Below are positions 8,529 to 16,521 of a DNA stretch of 43,594 bases, in pieces. Source of the DNA: Deltaproteobacteria bacterium. Its GTDB lineage: Bacteria; Desulfobacterota; GWC2-55-46. Below the pieces are notes generated by a model. That model did not search any database. It saw only the letters and a program-made list of their open reading frames with translations, and was not told the DNA's origin. The DNA lies in contig JACRCM010000026.1 in NCBI GenBank assembly GCA_016219025.1, positions 1 to 43,594 of the forward strand. The letters are read 5' to 3'. Positions within the stretch are counted from its first letter, which is position 1. The number at the start of each line of letters is the position of its first letter. Made by a program: the position numbers and the translations under genes.

Positions 8529-8951
8529 ATGACGAGGCAATGTTGCGCGGCAAACCAATCGGGCCGCACCGCGCTTGAGGCGCTTCTCATCGTCGTGGCG
8601 GTCTCGCTGCTGCTCATAGCGGCGGCGGACAGGTTTTATTCATCCGTAAGGCCGATTAAGGAAACGGCGCTCCGCGTCGAGCTTGCGAATCTCCGGGGCG
8701 CCGTCACTACCTACGCTCTATTCAACGGGAGGTTGCCGCCGGGCCTGAGCGAATTGGCGAGGAACAACATCGTCATCCCCAAACACGCGATAGAGGGAAA
8801 GGACTACGCGATAGAGATAGGGAGCAGATACGTGGAGGGCATGACCGTTGATAAAGACGGCAACCTGCTCGACCCGTTCGGCGCCGCCTATAAGTACGAC
8901 CCTGTCACCGGCAGGATAAATTCGGCGTCCGCCGGGCATGAGACATGGTAA
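8529..8951 (+). CDS. Atypical pseudopilin, GspG/MshB-like position
   Basis: A 140-aa protein with a prepilin-like N terminus, SGRTALEALLIVVAVSLLLIAAADRF. It has a glycine, then a hydrophobic helix carrying Glu at +5 if cleavage follows the glycine. Unusually, position +1 would be Arg rather than Phe. The C-terminal half (NGRLPPGLSELARNN...DKDGNLLDPFGAAYKYDPVTG) resembles the calcium-loop end of GspG-type pseudopilins. SD AGGAGG lies just upstream, 10 bases after the platform gene's stop, so the two are co-transcribed. It may be a minor pseudopilin at the pilus base. Whether the peptidase processes it cannot be told from sequence. Confidence 0.7.
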   Translation: MTRQCCAANQSGRTALEALLIVVAVSLLLIAAADRFYSSVRPIKETALRVELANLRGAVTTYALFNGRLPPGLSELARNNIVIPKHAIEGKDYAIEIGSRYVEGMTVDKDGNLLDPFGAAYKYDPVTGRINSASAGHETW

Positions 8952-8955
8952 ACGC

Positions 8956-8983
8956 TTGACATCTGGCCGGATTATGCTCTAAT
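8956..8983 (+). promoter_or_regulatory. Promoter of the pilin gene
   Basis: A perfect TTGACA (8956-8961), a 16-base spacer and TCTAAT (8978-8983) lie 30 bases upstream of the pilin ATG. This would give the major pilin its own strong transcript. Confidence 0.6.
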
Positions 8984-9013
8984 TCGTAAAGACTACATGC
9001 CAAGGAGGCGGCG

Positions 9014-9430
9014 ATGATAAGAGACGAAAAGGGTTTCACCCTCATCGAGCTCGTTATGGTGATAGTCATCCTGGGTATACTTGCAGCCGTGGCCGTGCCG
9101 AGGTTCATCAGTTTTCAGCAGGAGGCGCGGGACGCCGCGGCAAGGGGCGTGGGCGGCGCGATAATAAGCGCCGCGAACATACTCCATGCCCAATACGTCC
9201 TCCGGGGCACCAACTACGTGGTGGGCACGACGCTTGATCCCGGCACCACCGCCGTCATCAACAACGCCAACCTATCCGGCCTGACCGTGATGGTCTCCGA
9301 CGCGGCGGCAGGCTCGGCCAACGGGAACGCGAGCGAGATAACGATATTCATAGGCGGCACCACCTACACCATGACGCTCACCTCCGGCTCGTCCACCCAA
9401 GGGCCGCGGGCGCAGTTCAACAACTTCTGA
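9014..9430 (+). CDS. Type IV pilin, MshA-like (probable major pilin)
   Basis: A 138-aa prepilin with the classic class III signal [31 protein letters not shown]: a short charged leader, cleavage after Gly7, Phe+1 and Glu+5. The globular part is rich in Ala, Gly, Ser and Thr and ends without cysteines, so there is no disulfide-bonded D-loop. The strong SD AAGGAGG and a dedicated promoter suggest high expression, consistent with the major subunit. It sits where mshA lies in MSHA loci. The Ser/Thr-rich mature domain and the two glycosyltransferase-like genes that follow make O-glycosylation plausible, but that is inference. Confidence 0.85.
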   Translation: MIRDEKGFTLIELVMVIVILGILAAVAVPRFISFQQEARDAAARGVGGAIISAANILHAQYVLRGTNYVVGTTLDPGTTAVINNANLSGLTVMVSDAAAGSANGNASEITIFIGGTTYTMTLTSGSSTQGPRAQFNNF

Positions 9431-9492
9431 GCGACGACGGACGGGCCGCGGCAAAACACTTACGCCTGCGTCCCATCCGCCTCCCGAACAGG

Positions 9493-11841
9493 ATGGTCAT
9501 CTTCCTCGTAACCCTTTTTTTCACGCTGCTCGCCGGAGGCTATTTCTCATCAGCCCTCGACGGGACTCGCCTTCTCACGGAGCGCGACCTCGCGGTCTTT
9601 TTCATCCCGCCGCGGATACTCTGGACGGACATGATAAGGCACGGCGAGTTTCCGTTATGGAACCCGTATGCCTATTCGGGTTCCCCTCTCCTTGCCACGC
9701 TCCAGCCCGGCGTGCTATACCCGCCGAACCTCCTGCTAGTGCTCATGCCGTTCGACCTTGCCTTCAACTGGTTGATAATTATCCACTTCATCATGGCCGG
9801 GGTCTTTACCTTTCTCCTCCTGCGCGAGTTGCGCGCAGGCATCGCCGCCTCCATCATCGGCGGCCTTACGTTCATGCTCGGCGGATATCTCTTCTCCACG
9901 CACAACGTAATGAGCACGCTCTTCTCGGCCGCATGGGCGCCCATCGCGCTCTTCGTCTTTCTGAGATCGATAAGGCGGGCGTCATACCGCTTGGCGGTCA
10001 TCACAGGATGCGTCCTTGCCGTGATGTTCATGGGCGGCGGCATAGAGACGGTCATCGGGACGTGCGGACTGCTCACCTTTTTGGCCCTCATGCCGACGGC
10101 GATAGATACGGAGGTTGACGCGGCTCCTTTCGCGCCGGTCTCGAAGAGGCTCGCGCTTCTGGCGTGCGCCGCCGCGATATTCCTGCTCCTCGCGGCGGTT
10201 CAACTCCTGCCGTTCATCGAGCTTGCGCGTCTCTCGACGAGGGCAGGGGGCCTGAGCTATCAGGAAGCGACAACGTGGTCGTTCGACCTCAAGGACTTCG
10301 CGCAGTTCTTTGTGCCCGACCCGTTCGGATACGGCGTATCGAGCGCGAAATACTGGGGCAACCAGTCATGGCTCAAGACGATATACCTCGGGCCGATCCC
10401 TTTTATCCTCTCCTTTTTTTTCCTCAGCGACCCGCGCAGAAAGGTCTTGCCGTTCGTCCTGCTCGCCGCGTTGTCCATGACCCTTGCCCTTGGCCGCAAC
10501 AGCGCCATATATGCGCTCCTCTACGCGTGGTTTCCGGTCTTCGGCAAACTGCGCTTTCCCGTAAAATTCCTCTTCCTTGCCTTTCTTCTCGTCTCGATAT
10601 CAGCCGGATTGGGCTATGACTCATTTATAAGTAACCGCGCCAGGCTGGGCAGGCCGGTCATCGTCATCCTTGCCCTGTCCTTCTTCGCGGCAATCGCATT
10701 CGGCGGTCTCTATCATTTCGAGAACGAAGCGCGTGGTTTTTTGATAGGCCGCGGGATAGACTATCCTGAATATAACCGCGCCGGGATAAACCTCTTCAAT
10801 GCGAAAAGGCTATTGTTCTTCACCATTGCGGCATCGATTATCATCTACGGCGCATGGAAGACTCCGAGGCTCGCAAGGGCGCTCCCGTATCTCCTGACCG
10901 CCCTTCTAACCATAGACCTCTTCTTCGCGCACCAGGGTTACTACCAGACGACGCTCGCGTCCGAGTATCACAGGAGCGGCGGCATAATGGAGTTCCTGAA
11001 AAAAGACCCGGAGCTTGCCCGCGCCTTTGTGACGCCTAAGACCATGACCGGCAACCTCGACGCCGTCGACGTAAAGCAGATCGCAAGATTCACGCGGGAA
11101 CGGATGAACCTCGACAAGGAAAAACTCCAGGGTTACAACCTCGAACACCGCGTCTTCGACACCACCGGCGTGGAGGTCATGCAGCGCGCCGACTACTCGG
11201 CGTTCTACGACCTTATAAGGCTTCAGAAAAGGCCGGACGAGACGCAGCTGCTTTCGCTCCTCAACGTCAAATACGTCATCTCAGCCCCTAAGATAGCGTC
11301 GAGGCGATACCGGCTCGTAAGGGCCGCCGGGTCTATCAAGGTCTACGAAAACACCGCGCATACGCCGAGGTTCTATACGGTCGGCGCGTGGCGGGTTATC
11401 AAGGACAGGCAGGCATATATGAACGCGCTTCTCGACAAGGGGTTTTCGCCGATGCAAGAGGCGTTGCTCGAAGAGGAGCCGTTTGCCGGCGGGACGCCAG
11501 CGTCCGCCGACGCGCCTCGGGACGAGGCGGTCAAGGTCGTCTCCTATCGCAATGATTCCATAGAGCTCTCCGTGCGGCGCTCCACGCCGGGTCTCCTCGT
11601 CGCAAGCGAGACATGGTACCCAGGATGGACGGCCTATGTTGATGGCGTCGAGACGAAGGTCTTGAAGGCCGACTACATCATACGCGCCGTTCCGGTGGGC
11701 AGGGGGGGGCACGCCGTAAGGCTCGCCTACAGGCCGTGGACCTTCCGCGTCGGCGGAGCGGCGAGCGGGCTTACGCTCGCGGGCGTCGTTGCGTATCTGG
11801 CCGCCGGACGGCGCATGGGGAAGGGCCGAGATGCTCAATGA
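9493..11841 (+). CDS. YfhO-family multi-pass membrane protein (GT-C glycosyltransferase-like)
   Basis: A 782-aa protein with about a dozen hydrophobic segments in the first 500 residues, followed by a soluble C-terminal domain. The first loop (LLTERDLAVFFIPPRILWTDMIRHGEFPLWNPYAYSGSPLLA) and the C-terminal ETWYPGWTAYVDGVETKVLKADYIIRAVPVG are hallmarks of YfhO-like proteins, a GT-C group linked to sugar transfer onto lipid or surface polymers. It overlaps the next gene by 11 bases. Placement between pilin and minor pilins suggests a role in pilin or surface glycosylation; the acceptor cannot be read from sequence. Confidence 0.8.
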   Translation: MVIFLVTLFFTLLAGGYFSSALDGTRLLTERDLAVFFIPPRILWTDMIRHGEFPLWNPYAYSGSPLLATLQPGVLYPPNLLLVLMPFDLAFNWLIIIHFIMAGVFTFLLLRELRAGIAASIIGGLTFMLGGYLFSTHNVMSTLFSAAWAPIALFVFLRSIRRASYRLAVITGCVLAVMFMGGGIETVIGTCGLLTFLALMPTAIDTEVDAAPFAPVSKRLALLACAAAIFLLLAAVQLLPFIELARLSTRAGGLSYQEATTWSFDLKDFAQFFVPDPFGYGVSSAKYWGNQSWLKTIYLGPIPFILSFFFLSDPRRKVLPFVLLAALSMTLALGRNSAIYALLYAWFPVFGKLRFPVKFLFLAFLLVSISAGLGYDSFISNRARLGRPVIVILALSFFAAIAFGGLYHFENEARGFLIGRGIDYPEYNRAGINLFNAKRLLFFTIAASIIIYGAWKTPRLARALPYLLTALLTIDLFFAHQGYYQTTLASEYHRSGGIMEFLKKDPELARAFVTPKTMTGNLDAVDVKQIARFTRERMNLDKEKLQGYNLEHRVFDTTGVEVMQRADYSAFYDLIRLQKRPDETQLLSLLNVKYVISAPKIASRRYRLVRAAGSIKVYENTAHTPRFYTVGAWRVIKDRQAYMNALLDKGFSPMQEALLEEEPFAGGTPASADAPRDEAVKVVSYRNDSIELSVRRSTPGLLVASETWYPGWTAYVDGVETKVLKADYIIRAVPVGRGGHAVRLAYRPWTFRVGGAASGLTLAGVVAYLAAGRRMGKGRDAQ

Positions 11842-13498
11842 ATTGCTGGCCTCAAGGCGCGCCCGCGCCGTCATACCCGTTGTCCTGCTCGCCGTCTTTG
11901 TGTCTCAGGCGTCTTACATCGCATGGGAGAAGTCGAGCACGTGGGACGAGCCGACGCATCTGATGAGCGGGTATGCGCGGTTGATGGGCGGGGACACCCG
12001 CGCCTCCATGCACCACCCGGCGCTCGGTCAGGAGATGATCGCCGCGCCTGCCGCCGTGTTCCTTGCGCTCGCATTCGACAAGACGATAAACCCGTCGTAT
12101 CCGAATGGCCGCTTCTTCGTCTCGTCGGTCAAGTTCCTCTACGAAAACAGGGTTGATGCAAGGACGCTTCTCTTCCTCGCCCGTCTGCCCAATATAATCC
12201 TCGGCGCGATTCTCGGTCTGTATGTGTTTCTATGGTCTGAGAGCCTTTGGGGCGCGTCTGGCGCTTACCTTTCGCTCTTCTTCTATTCCCTGTCGCCGGA
12301 CGTGCTCGCGCACGCATCCCTCGCCACGACCGACCTAAGCGCCGCCGCGTTCATCTTCATCGCCGCGTTTTATCTCTACAGGATTTACGACCGTGGCGCA
12401 GACTCAGCCGGAGCGCTCGCCGCCGGGGTTGGCATCGGCCTGGCCCTCAGCGCAAAACACACTGCCGTCATACTCGCACCGTTCGTCTTAGTGACCTTCG
12501 CCATGAGGCTCAAAAAAGACGGGGCGCGGAAGACCGCCGTAGCCTTCCTTTATCTCTCGGCTGCGGCATACCTCGTTGTCTGGGCGGTCTATGGGTTCAG
12601 GTATCAGGCGTCGGTCGCGCCGCTTCCTTGGGACGGGTTTCCTCCGTCGGCCTTAAAGGCTATATTCAGCCTCTTGAAAGAGATAAAATTTTTGCCGGAG
12701 GCGCACCTCTACAGTCTTGCGGGCACGTTCGCGGCAGGCGCATCGGGCGGCGCTGGATTCCTCATGGGCGGATATTCAGGCACGGGCTGGTGGTATTATT
12801 TCATCACCGCATTTCTGATAAAGACACCGGTGCCCACGATATTCCTTGTCATCGCGGCGCTTCTCTATGGCTGCCGTTCATCAAATTCGCGGGGCAGGGC
12901 GTTCGCGCTCTTTTTGCCCGTGGCCGTGATATTCCTGCTCGCGTCCCTCCAGAAGGTCAACATCGGCATACGCCATATCCTGCCCGTGTATCCGTTCCTC
13001 TTCACGCTCATCGGTTTCGTGCCCTCGATTAAGACCGGGAGCGTCCGGCCCGCACGGCATGTATTTGGCGCGGCCTGCGTCTGGTATCTGTATGCCGCGG
13101 TATCCATCTTTCCGCACGACCTCGCATACTTCAACGAGTTCATCGGCGGGCCTGCCAACGGCTATAAGTATCTTGTGGACTCAAACCTCGATTGGGGCCA
13201 GGACCTGCGGGGACTCAAGGAATTCATGGACGCGAACGGCATCAAAAACATCAAACTCGCCTACTTCGGCCTTGGAGACCCGCGCTACTACGGGATAGAC
13301 TACGACTACATGCCGAGCTACGTGATACCGGAGCCGGGAAACGTCAGGGCAGATATCGTTCTCAAGGGCTGGTTCGCCGTGAGCGCCACGATGCTACAGG
13401 GCGTCTACCTTCCACAACGGGATTTTTATAGGCCCTTCCGGGAGACCGAGCCTGTGGCTATGATAGGATATTCGATATTCGTATACCGGTTCGATTGA
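11831..13498 (+). CDS. GT-C family glycosyltransferase (PMT/ArnT-like, GT39/83 type)
   Basis: A 555-aa integral membrane protein. The first periplasmic loop carries the acidic motif SSTWDEPTHLMSGYARLMGGDTRASMHHP, the expected position of the metal/lipid-sugar binding Asp-Glu of GT-C enzymes. A later loop has LVDSNLDWGQDLRGLKEFM, a motif seen in bacterial dolichyl-phosphate-mannose-mannosyltransferase-like proteins. About 11 hydrophobic segments. The ATG at 11831 is preferred to the tool start at 11789 because it begins at the first membrane segment and overlaps the upstream gene by only 11 bases. Its 3' end is the first copy of an 80-bp tandem repeat. Likely partner of the YfhO-like protein in glycosylation. 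Confidence 0.82.
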   Translation: MLNELLASRRARAVIPVVLLAVFVSQASYIAWEKSSTWDEPTHLMSGYARLMGGDTRASMHHPALGQEMIAAPAAVFLALAFDKTINPSYPNGRFFVSSVKFLYENRVDARTLLFLARLPNIILGAILGLYVFLWSESLWGASGAYLSLFFYSLSPDVLAHASLATTDLSAAAFIFIAAFYLYRIYDRGADSAGALAAGVGIGLALSAKHTAVILAPFVLVTFAMRLKKDGARKTAVAFLYLSAAAYLVVWAVYGFRYQASVAPLPWDGFPPSALKAIFSLLKEIKFLPEAHLYSLAGTFAAGASGGAGFLMGGYSGTGWWYYFITAFLIKTPVPTIFLVIAALLYGCRSSNSRGRAFALFLPVAVIFLLASLQKVNIGIRHILPVYPFLFTLIGFVPSIKTGSVRPARHVFGAACVWYLYAAVSIFPHDLAYFNEFIGGPANGYKYLVDSNLDWGQDLRGLKEFMDANGIKNIKLAYFGLGDPRYYGIDYDYMPSYVIPEPGNVRADIVLKGWFAVSATMLQGVYLPQRDFYRPFRETEPVAMIGYSIFVYRFD

Positions 13499-13738
13499 TG
13501 GTTTTTTATAGGCCCTTCCGGGAGACCGAGCCTGTGGCTACGATAGGATATTCGATCTTCGTATACCGGTTCGATTGATGGTTTTTTATAGGCCCTTCCG
13601 GGAGACCGAGCCTGTGGCTATGATAGGATATTCGATCTTCGTATACCGGTTCGATTGATGGTTTTTTATAGGCCCTTCCGGGAGACCGAGCCTGTGGCTA
13701 CGATAGGATATTCGATCTTCGTATACCGGTTCGATTGA
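13423..13738. repeat. 80-bp tandem repeat, about four copies
   Basis: The last 76 coding bases of the glycosyltransferase gene are repeated downstream three more times with an exact 80-base period (starts 13423, 13503, 13583, 13663). Copies differ at only a few bases: GGCTATGATA alternates with GGCTACGATA (copies 1 and 3 versus 2 and 4), and copy 1 alone has GATATTC where the others have GATCTTC. Because 80 is not a multiple of 3 and copy 1 ends with the stop codon, copies 2-4 are noncoding. With the promoter at 13752 this accounts for the 348-base gap 13499-13846. Confidence 0.95.
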
Positions 13739-13751
13739 CCGCCTGAGCGCC

Positions 13752-13779
13752 TTGACGTCCGTTAAGGTTGCAATATAAT
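13752..13779 (+). promoter_or_regulatory. Promoter of the minor-pilin gene set
   Basis: TTGACG (13752-13757), a 16-base spacer and a perfect TATAAT (13774-13779) lie just after the tandem repeat and about 68 bases before the next gene. Confidence 0.65.
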
Positions 13780-13846
13780 GGGATGAGAGACGCGCCTCTG
13801 ACAACGCATCCTGATGCAATCAATCAATTCATAGGAGGGTGCACTC

Positions 13847-14077
13847 ATGGGGTACTTTCTCGCCATAGGGATAATCGCGCTCGTCTCAGGCGTGATGTTC
13901 ATCTTCGCGCCGTCCGCCGTCCGCTCGCTTAACGAGAGATCGACCCGCATCATCTCTTCCTTCGACGCGGTCACGCTCTCCTACAGGATAGGCGTAGGCG
14001 TCGTGCTCGTAATAGCGAGCGGGGTCTTCTTTTACGCGGCCTACTTCATGAAGCGGCACGGGTTTTATCTCTTTTAA
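13847..14077 (+). CDS. Small two-helix membrane protein, unknown function
   Basis: A 76-aa protein with two predicted membrane helices (YFLAIGIIALVSGVMFIFAP and RIGVGVVLVIASGVFFYAAYFM) joined by a polar loop, RSLNERSTRIISSFDAVT. SD AGGAGG lies 8 bases before the ATG and a consensus promoter stands upstream, so it is a real gene. It ends 4 bases before the first minor pilin and leads that operon. I do not recognise the family. A small accessory such as MshF occupies a nearby slot in MSHA loci, but no sequence similarity is claimed. Confidence 0.7.
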   Translation: MGYFLAIGIIALVSGVMFIFAPSAVRSLNERSTRIISSFDAVTLSYRIGVGVVLVIASGVFFYAAYFMKRHGFYLF

Positions 14078-14081
14078 CCCG

Positions 14082-14678
14082 ATGGGCAAAAGAGGCTTCA
14101 CGTTGATAGAGCTGCTCATGGCGCTCTCCCTGACGGGCATCCTTGCCGTTGCCGCGTCCCTCGTCCTCTTCGGCGGCAAGGCCGCATTTACCGTGCCCGC
14201 CCTCGCCGCAAAAATCAGGGATGACATACGCTACACGCAGGCCCTTGCCATGTCAGGGACAAAGCTCGGCGTATCCTCCGCCGCGGCCCCGGTCTTCCGG
14301 TACAGGATGCGCTTCAACGTGGCCGACGCCAATTGCCCCGGGGCTGGCCAGTATACGATAGTAAACGACGCGGACTACAACGGCGCGTGGGGAGAAAACC
14401 CCAATGCCTCCGGCGTGGTCGAGAGCGGCCGCAATCCGTCCGACGGGGCGCCATACTTCTGCGTCAAACTCAATACGGGAAATTACGCTGGGCTCACGGC
14501 CTCGGCCAGCTTCGGCGCGACGGTCGGCGACGCCCGGATACTCGAATTCGACAACTACGGCGTCCCGTACAACGACGACGGCAGGATGCTCTCAGCCGGA
14601 ACCGTGACGATATCAGGCGGCGCTCAGGCCGCGACTGTAACGGTCGCGCCCAACACAGGCAGCGTGACCGTGCAGTAA
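14082..14678 (+). CDS. Minor pseudopilin, GspH/FimT/MshC-like
   Basis: A 198-aa prepilin: very short leader MGKRG|FTLIELLMALSLTGILAVAASLVLF with Glu+5, then a helical stretch KIRDDIRYTQALAMSGT typical of GspH/FimT and a beta-rich C terminus. Two Cys residues (ADANCPG, YFCVKL) could form a disulfide. Minor pilins of this type prime pilus assembly at the tip. It lies 4 bases after the small membrane protein gene and 12 bases before the next pilin. Confidence 0.85.
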   Translation: MGKRGFTLIELLMALSLTGILAVAASLVLFGGKAAFTVPALAAKIRDDIRYTQALAMSGTKLGVSSAAAPVFRYRMRFNVADANCPGAGQYTIVNDADYNGAWGENPNASGVVESGRNPSDGAPYFCVKLNTGNYAGLTASASFGATVGDARILEFDNYGVPYNDDGRMLSAGTVTISGGAQAATVTVAPNTGSVTVQ

Positions 14679-14690
14679 GGTTGTCCGCTA

Positions 14691-15128
14691 ATGATAAAAA
14701 TATCAAACCGATACGGCTTTACATTAATAGAAACTCTTATGGTTATCCTCATCCTCGGCATAGCCGCGGCCGGGGTGCTCATGTATTTTATCGGGATGGG
14801 CAAGGCCGGTCAGGAGGGCAGGACCGCCGAGGCTGCGATGCTCGCCGAGGAACGGATCGAGCGGATTATCGCGGATAAGAAGGCCAATGGATTCGCGTCC
14901 ATCGCCTTGAGTTCGCCTCCGGTGAACGACCCGGCCTTCAACCCGCCGTTCGATTCATTCACGAGGTCGGTCGAGATATACTGCGTGAACGAGGCCAGCC
15001 TCGACGTGAATAACGGAGACGCATCGGCGCAGTGCCCCGGCTCAGACATCGTGGCAAAGCGCGTGAAGGTGGCCGTCTCATGGGCGGGCGGGGCGGTCGA
15101 TCTGGTGACGGTCATCTCCGAGCATTGA
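14691..15128 (+). CDS. Minor pilin, GspI/PilV/MshD-like
   Basis: A 145-aa prepilin with MIKISNRYG|FTLIETLMVILILGIAAAGVLMYF; Glu+5 is present. The following AAMLAEERIERIIADKKANGF matches the helical region of GspI/PilV proteins. Two Cys residues (EIYCVNE, SAQCPGS) may pair. This is the second of four consecutive minor-pilin genes, in the order typical of MSHA clusters (C, D, O, P). Confidence 0.83.
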   Translation: MIKISNRYGFTLIETLMVILILGIAAAGVLMYFIGMGKAGQEGRTAEAAMLAEERIERIIADKKANGFASIALSSPPVNDPAFNPPFDSFTRSVEIYCVNEASLDVNNGDASAQCPGSDIVAKRVKVAVSWAGGAVDLVTVISEH

Positions 15129-15138
15129 GGGGCGCGGC

Positions 15139-15699
15139 GTGGCGCTGAAAGAGAGGAAAAGACGGTGTGCGAAGGGTTTTACCCTCATCGAGACGGTCAT
15201 GTCCATCGTTATACTCGGCATCGTCGCCGTGACCGCCGGGCTCCTCATATATCAGGGGACCCGGTCTTACGGGGAGATGGACAGGATGCGCGGCCTCACC
15301 GCTCAGGCAACGCTCGCCTCGGAGCGGATGGCGCGCGAGCTGATGACCATGCGTTGCTCGAACTCCAACGCCACGCGGTGCCTGCCGACCGCCTCGGACA
15401 TAACCGTGATGACGGGTCAGGAGGTGAGGTTCGTGAACTCAAACAACGAGGGCAGGGGGCTGCGCCTCGACGGCGCGGCGAATGCCGTAAAACTCCGCCA
15501 GGGCATAAACAACGGAGACCCCGAAGACGCGCTGGCCGGCAAGGTCTCCGGCCTGACCTTTACCTATCTTGACAGGAGCAACGCCTCTGCCGCTTCCGCC
15601 GTGGACGTGTGGACGGTGCTCATGGACATCACGCTCACCGACGGCAATCAGTCGGTCTCCATCCGGGGCAGGGCGCATCCAAAGGCGTTCGAGAGGTGA
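15139..15699 (+). CDS. Minor pilin, GspJ/PilW/MshO-like
   Basis: A 186-aa prepilin with leader MALKERKRRCAKG|FTLIETVMSIVILGIVAVTAGLLIY and Glu+5. LASERMARELMTMRC after the helix is characteristic of GspJ/PilW/MshO proteins. It starts with GTG 11 bases after the previous stop, with a GAGGGG SD. An ordinary member of the minor-pilin set. Confidence 0.83.
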   Translation: MALKERKRRCAKGFTLIETVMSIVILGIVAVTAGLLIYQGTRSYGEMDRMRGLTAQATLASERMARELMTMRCSNSNATRCLPTASDITVMTGQEVRFVNSNNEGRGLRLDGAANAVKLRQGINNGDPEDALAGKVSGLTFTYLDRSNASAASAVDVWTVLMDITLTDGNQSVSIRGRAHPKAFER

Positions 15700-15703
15700 G
15701 CTG

Positions 15704-16468
15704 GTGGACGGGCGCAAAGGCATGACAGGGGCAAGACGCCTGAAGGCAGGCAACGCATCCGGCGCGTCGGTAATCGCCGTCATATTCATCCTTGCGGTAA
15801 TCACCTTTTTTGGCGTCGTCTTCTCGTCGTTTCTCTCCACTGGCGTTGAGGAGTCGGTGAGCGAGGCCGGTTCGGAGCGCGCCTTGTATATTGCCGAGGC
15901 GGGCGTAGAGACCGCGATAGGACGCCTGAAAATGACGCCGGTCTCCACAAACTGGCTCTGGAACGACGGGTATCTGAACAAGGCCGTTGGCATGGGCACG
16001 GTCACGGTCGAGGTCTTGCAGCACGAGGACAGGAGCGGCTCCCTCGTTGGGCCGCGCTGCGAGTCTTTTACGTCGTCCATCGAGGCCGCCGGGGCCTTCC
16101 CGGCGCGCACGGTATACGCGGCGCTCACGTGGGATCCAACGGTCAACCTCAACAATCTCGACATGAACCTCTACGGCGACGGCACATGCGCGGCCCAGAT
16201 AACGGGCCTGTCAAAGACTATCATCTACGACCCCGCCGGCGCGTCCCGGCGCGCGGTCTTCCTGCGCTACCGTATACCGGACGCGGCGCCAGCCGTGGTG
16301 ACTTATTCGGCTAAGGTGCTTAACAACACGGCGGGGACGGCCTATAAACTCGGCATATCGCACCCGGACGACACGGCCTTCAACTCAAGCTCAAAGAGGG
16401 CCGTCATAAGCACCGGTCACGTGAATGACGCTAATAGAGAGGTATTCGCCGCGTTCGGGAGGCCGTAA
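15704..16468 (+). CDS. PilX/MshP-like pilus assembly protein
   Basis: A protein of about 254 aa with a class III-like N terminus that lacks the usual F-T-L-I-E: NASGASVIAVIFILAVITFFGVVFSSFLSTGVEESVSEAGSERALYIAEAGVETAIGRL. The GASVIAVIFIL helix followed by the A/E-rich RALYIAEAG segment is the PilX_N/GspK-type signature. The tool start (15569) lies inside the previous gene; GTG at 15704 with AGAGG a few bases upstream is preferred, with ATG 15722 as an alternative. It fills the mshP slot, right after the GspJ-like gene and before a large secreted protein. Confidence 0.72.
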   Translation: MDGRKGMTGARRLKAGNASGASVIAVIFILAVITFFGVVFSSFLSTGVEESVSEAGSERALYIAEAGVETAIGRLKMTPVSTNWLWNDGYLNKAVGMGTVTVEVLQHEDRSGSLVGPRCESFTSSIEAAGAFPARTVYAALTWDPTVNLNNLDMNLYGDGTCAAQITGLSKTIIYDPAGASRRAVFLRYRIPDAAPAVVTYSAKVLNNTAGTAYKLGISHPDDTAFNSSSKRAVISTGHVNDANREVFAAFGRP

Positions 16469-16521
16469 GGCGGTTAGCGGTGAACGGTTATCGGTTATCG
16501 GTAAAGGATAAAAAGCAGGAT

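Noticed and set aside
13423-13738. CRISPR array at the 80-bp repeats
   Set aside because: The copies are contiguous with no unique spacers and derive from a gene's 3' end.
13586-13819. 77-aa - strand ORF across the 80-bp tandem repeat
   Set aside because: Its sequence simply reads through the repeat copies and has no SD or family match.
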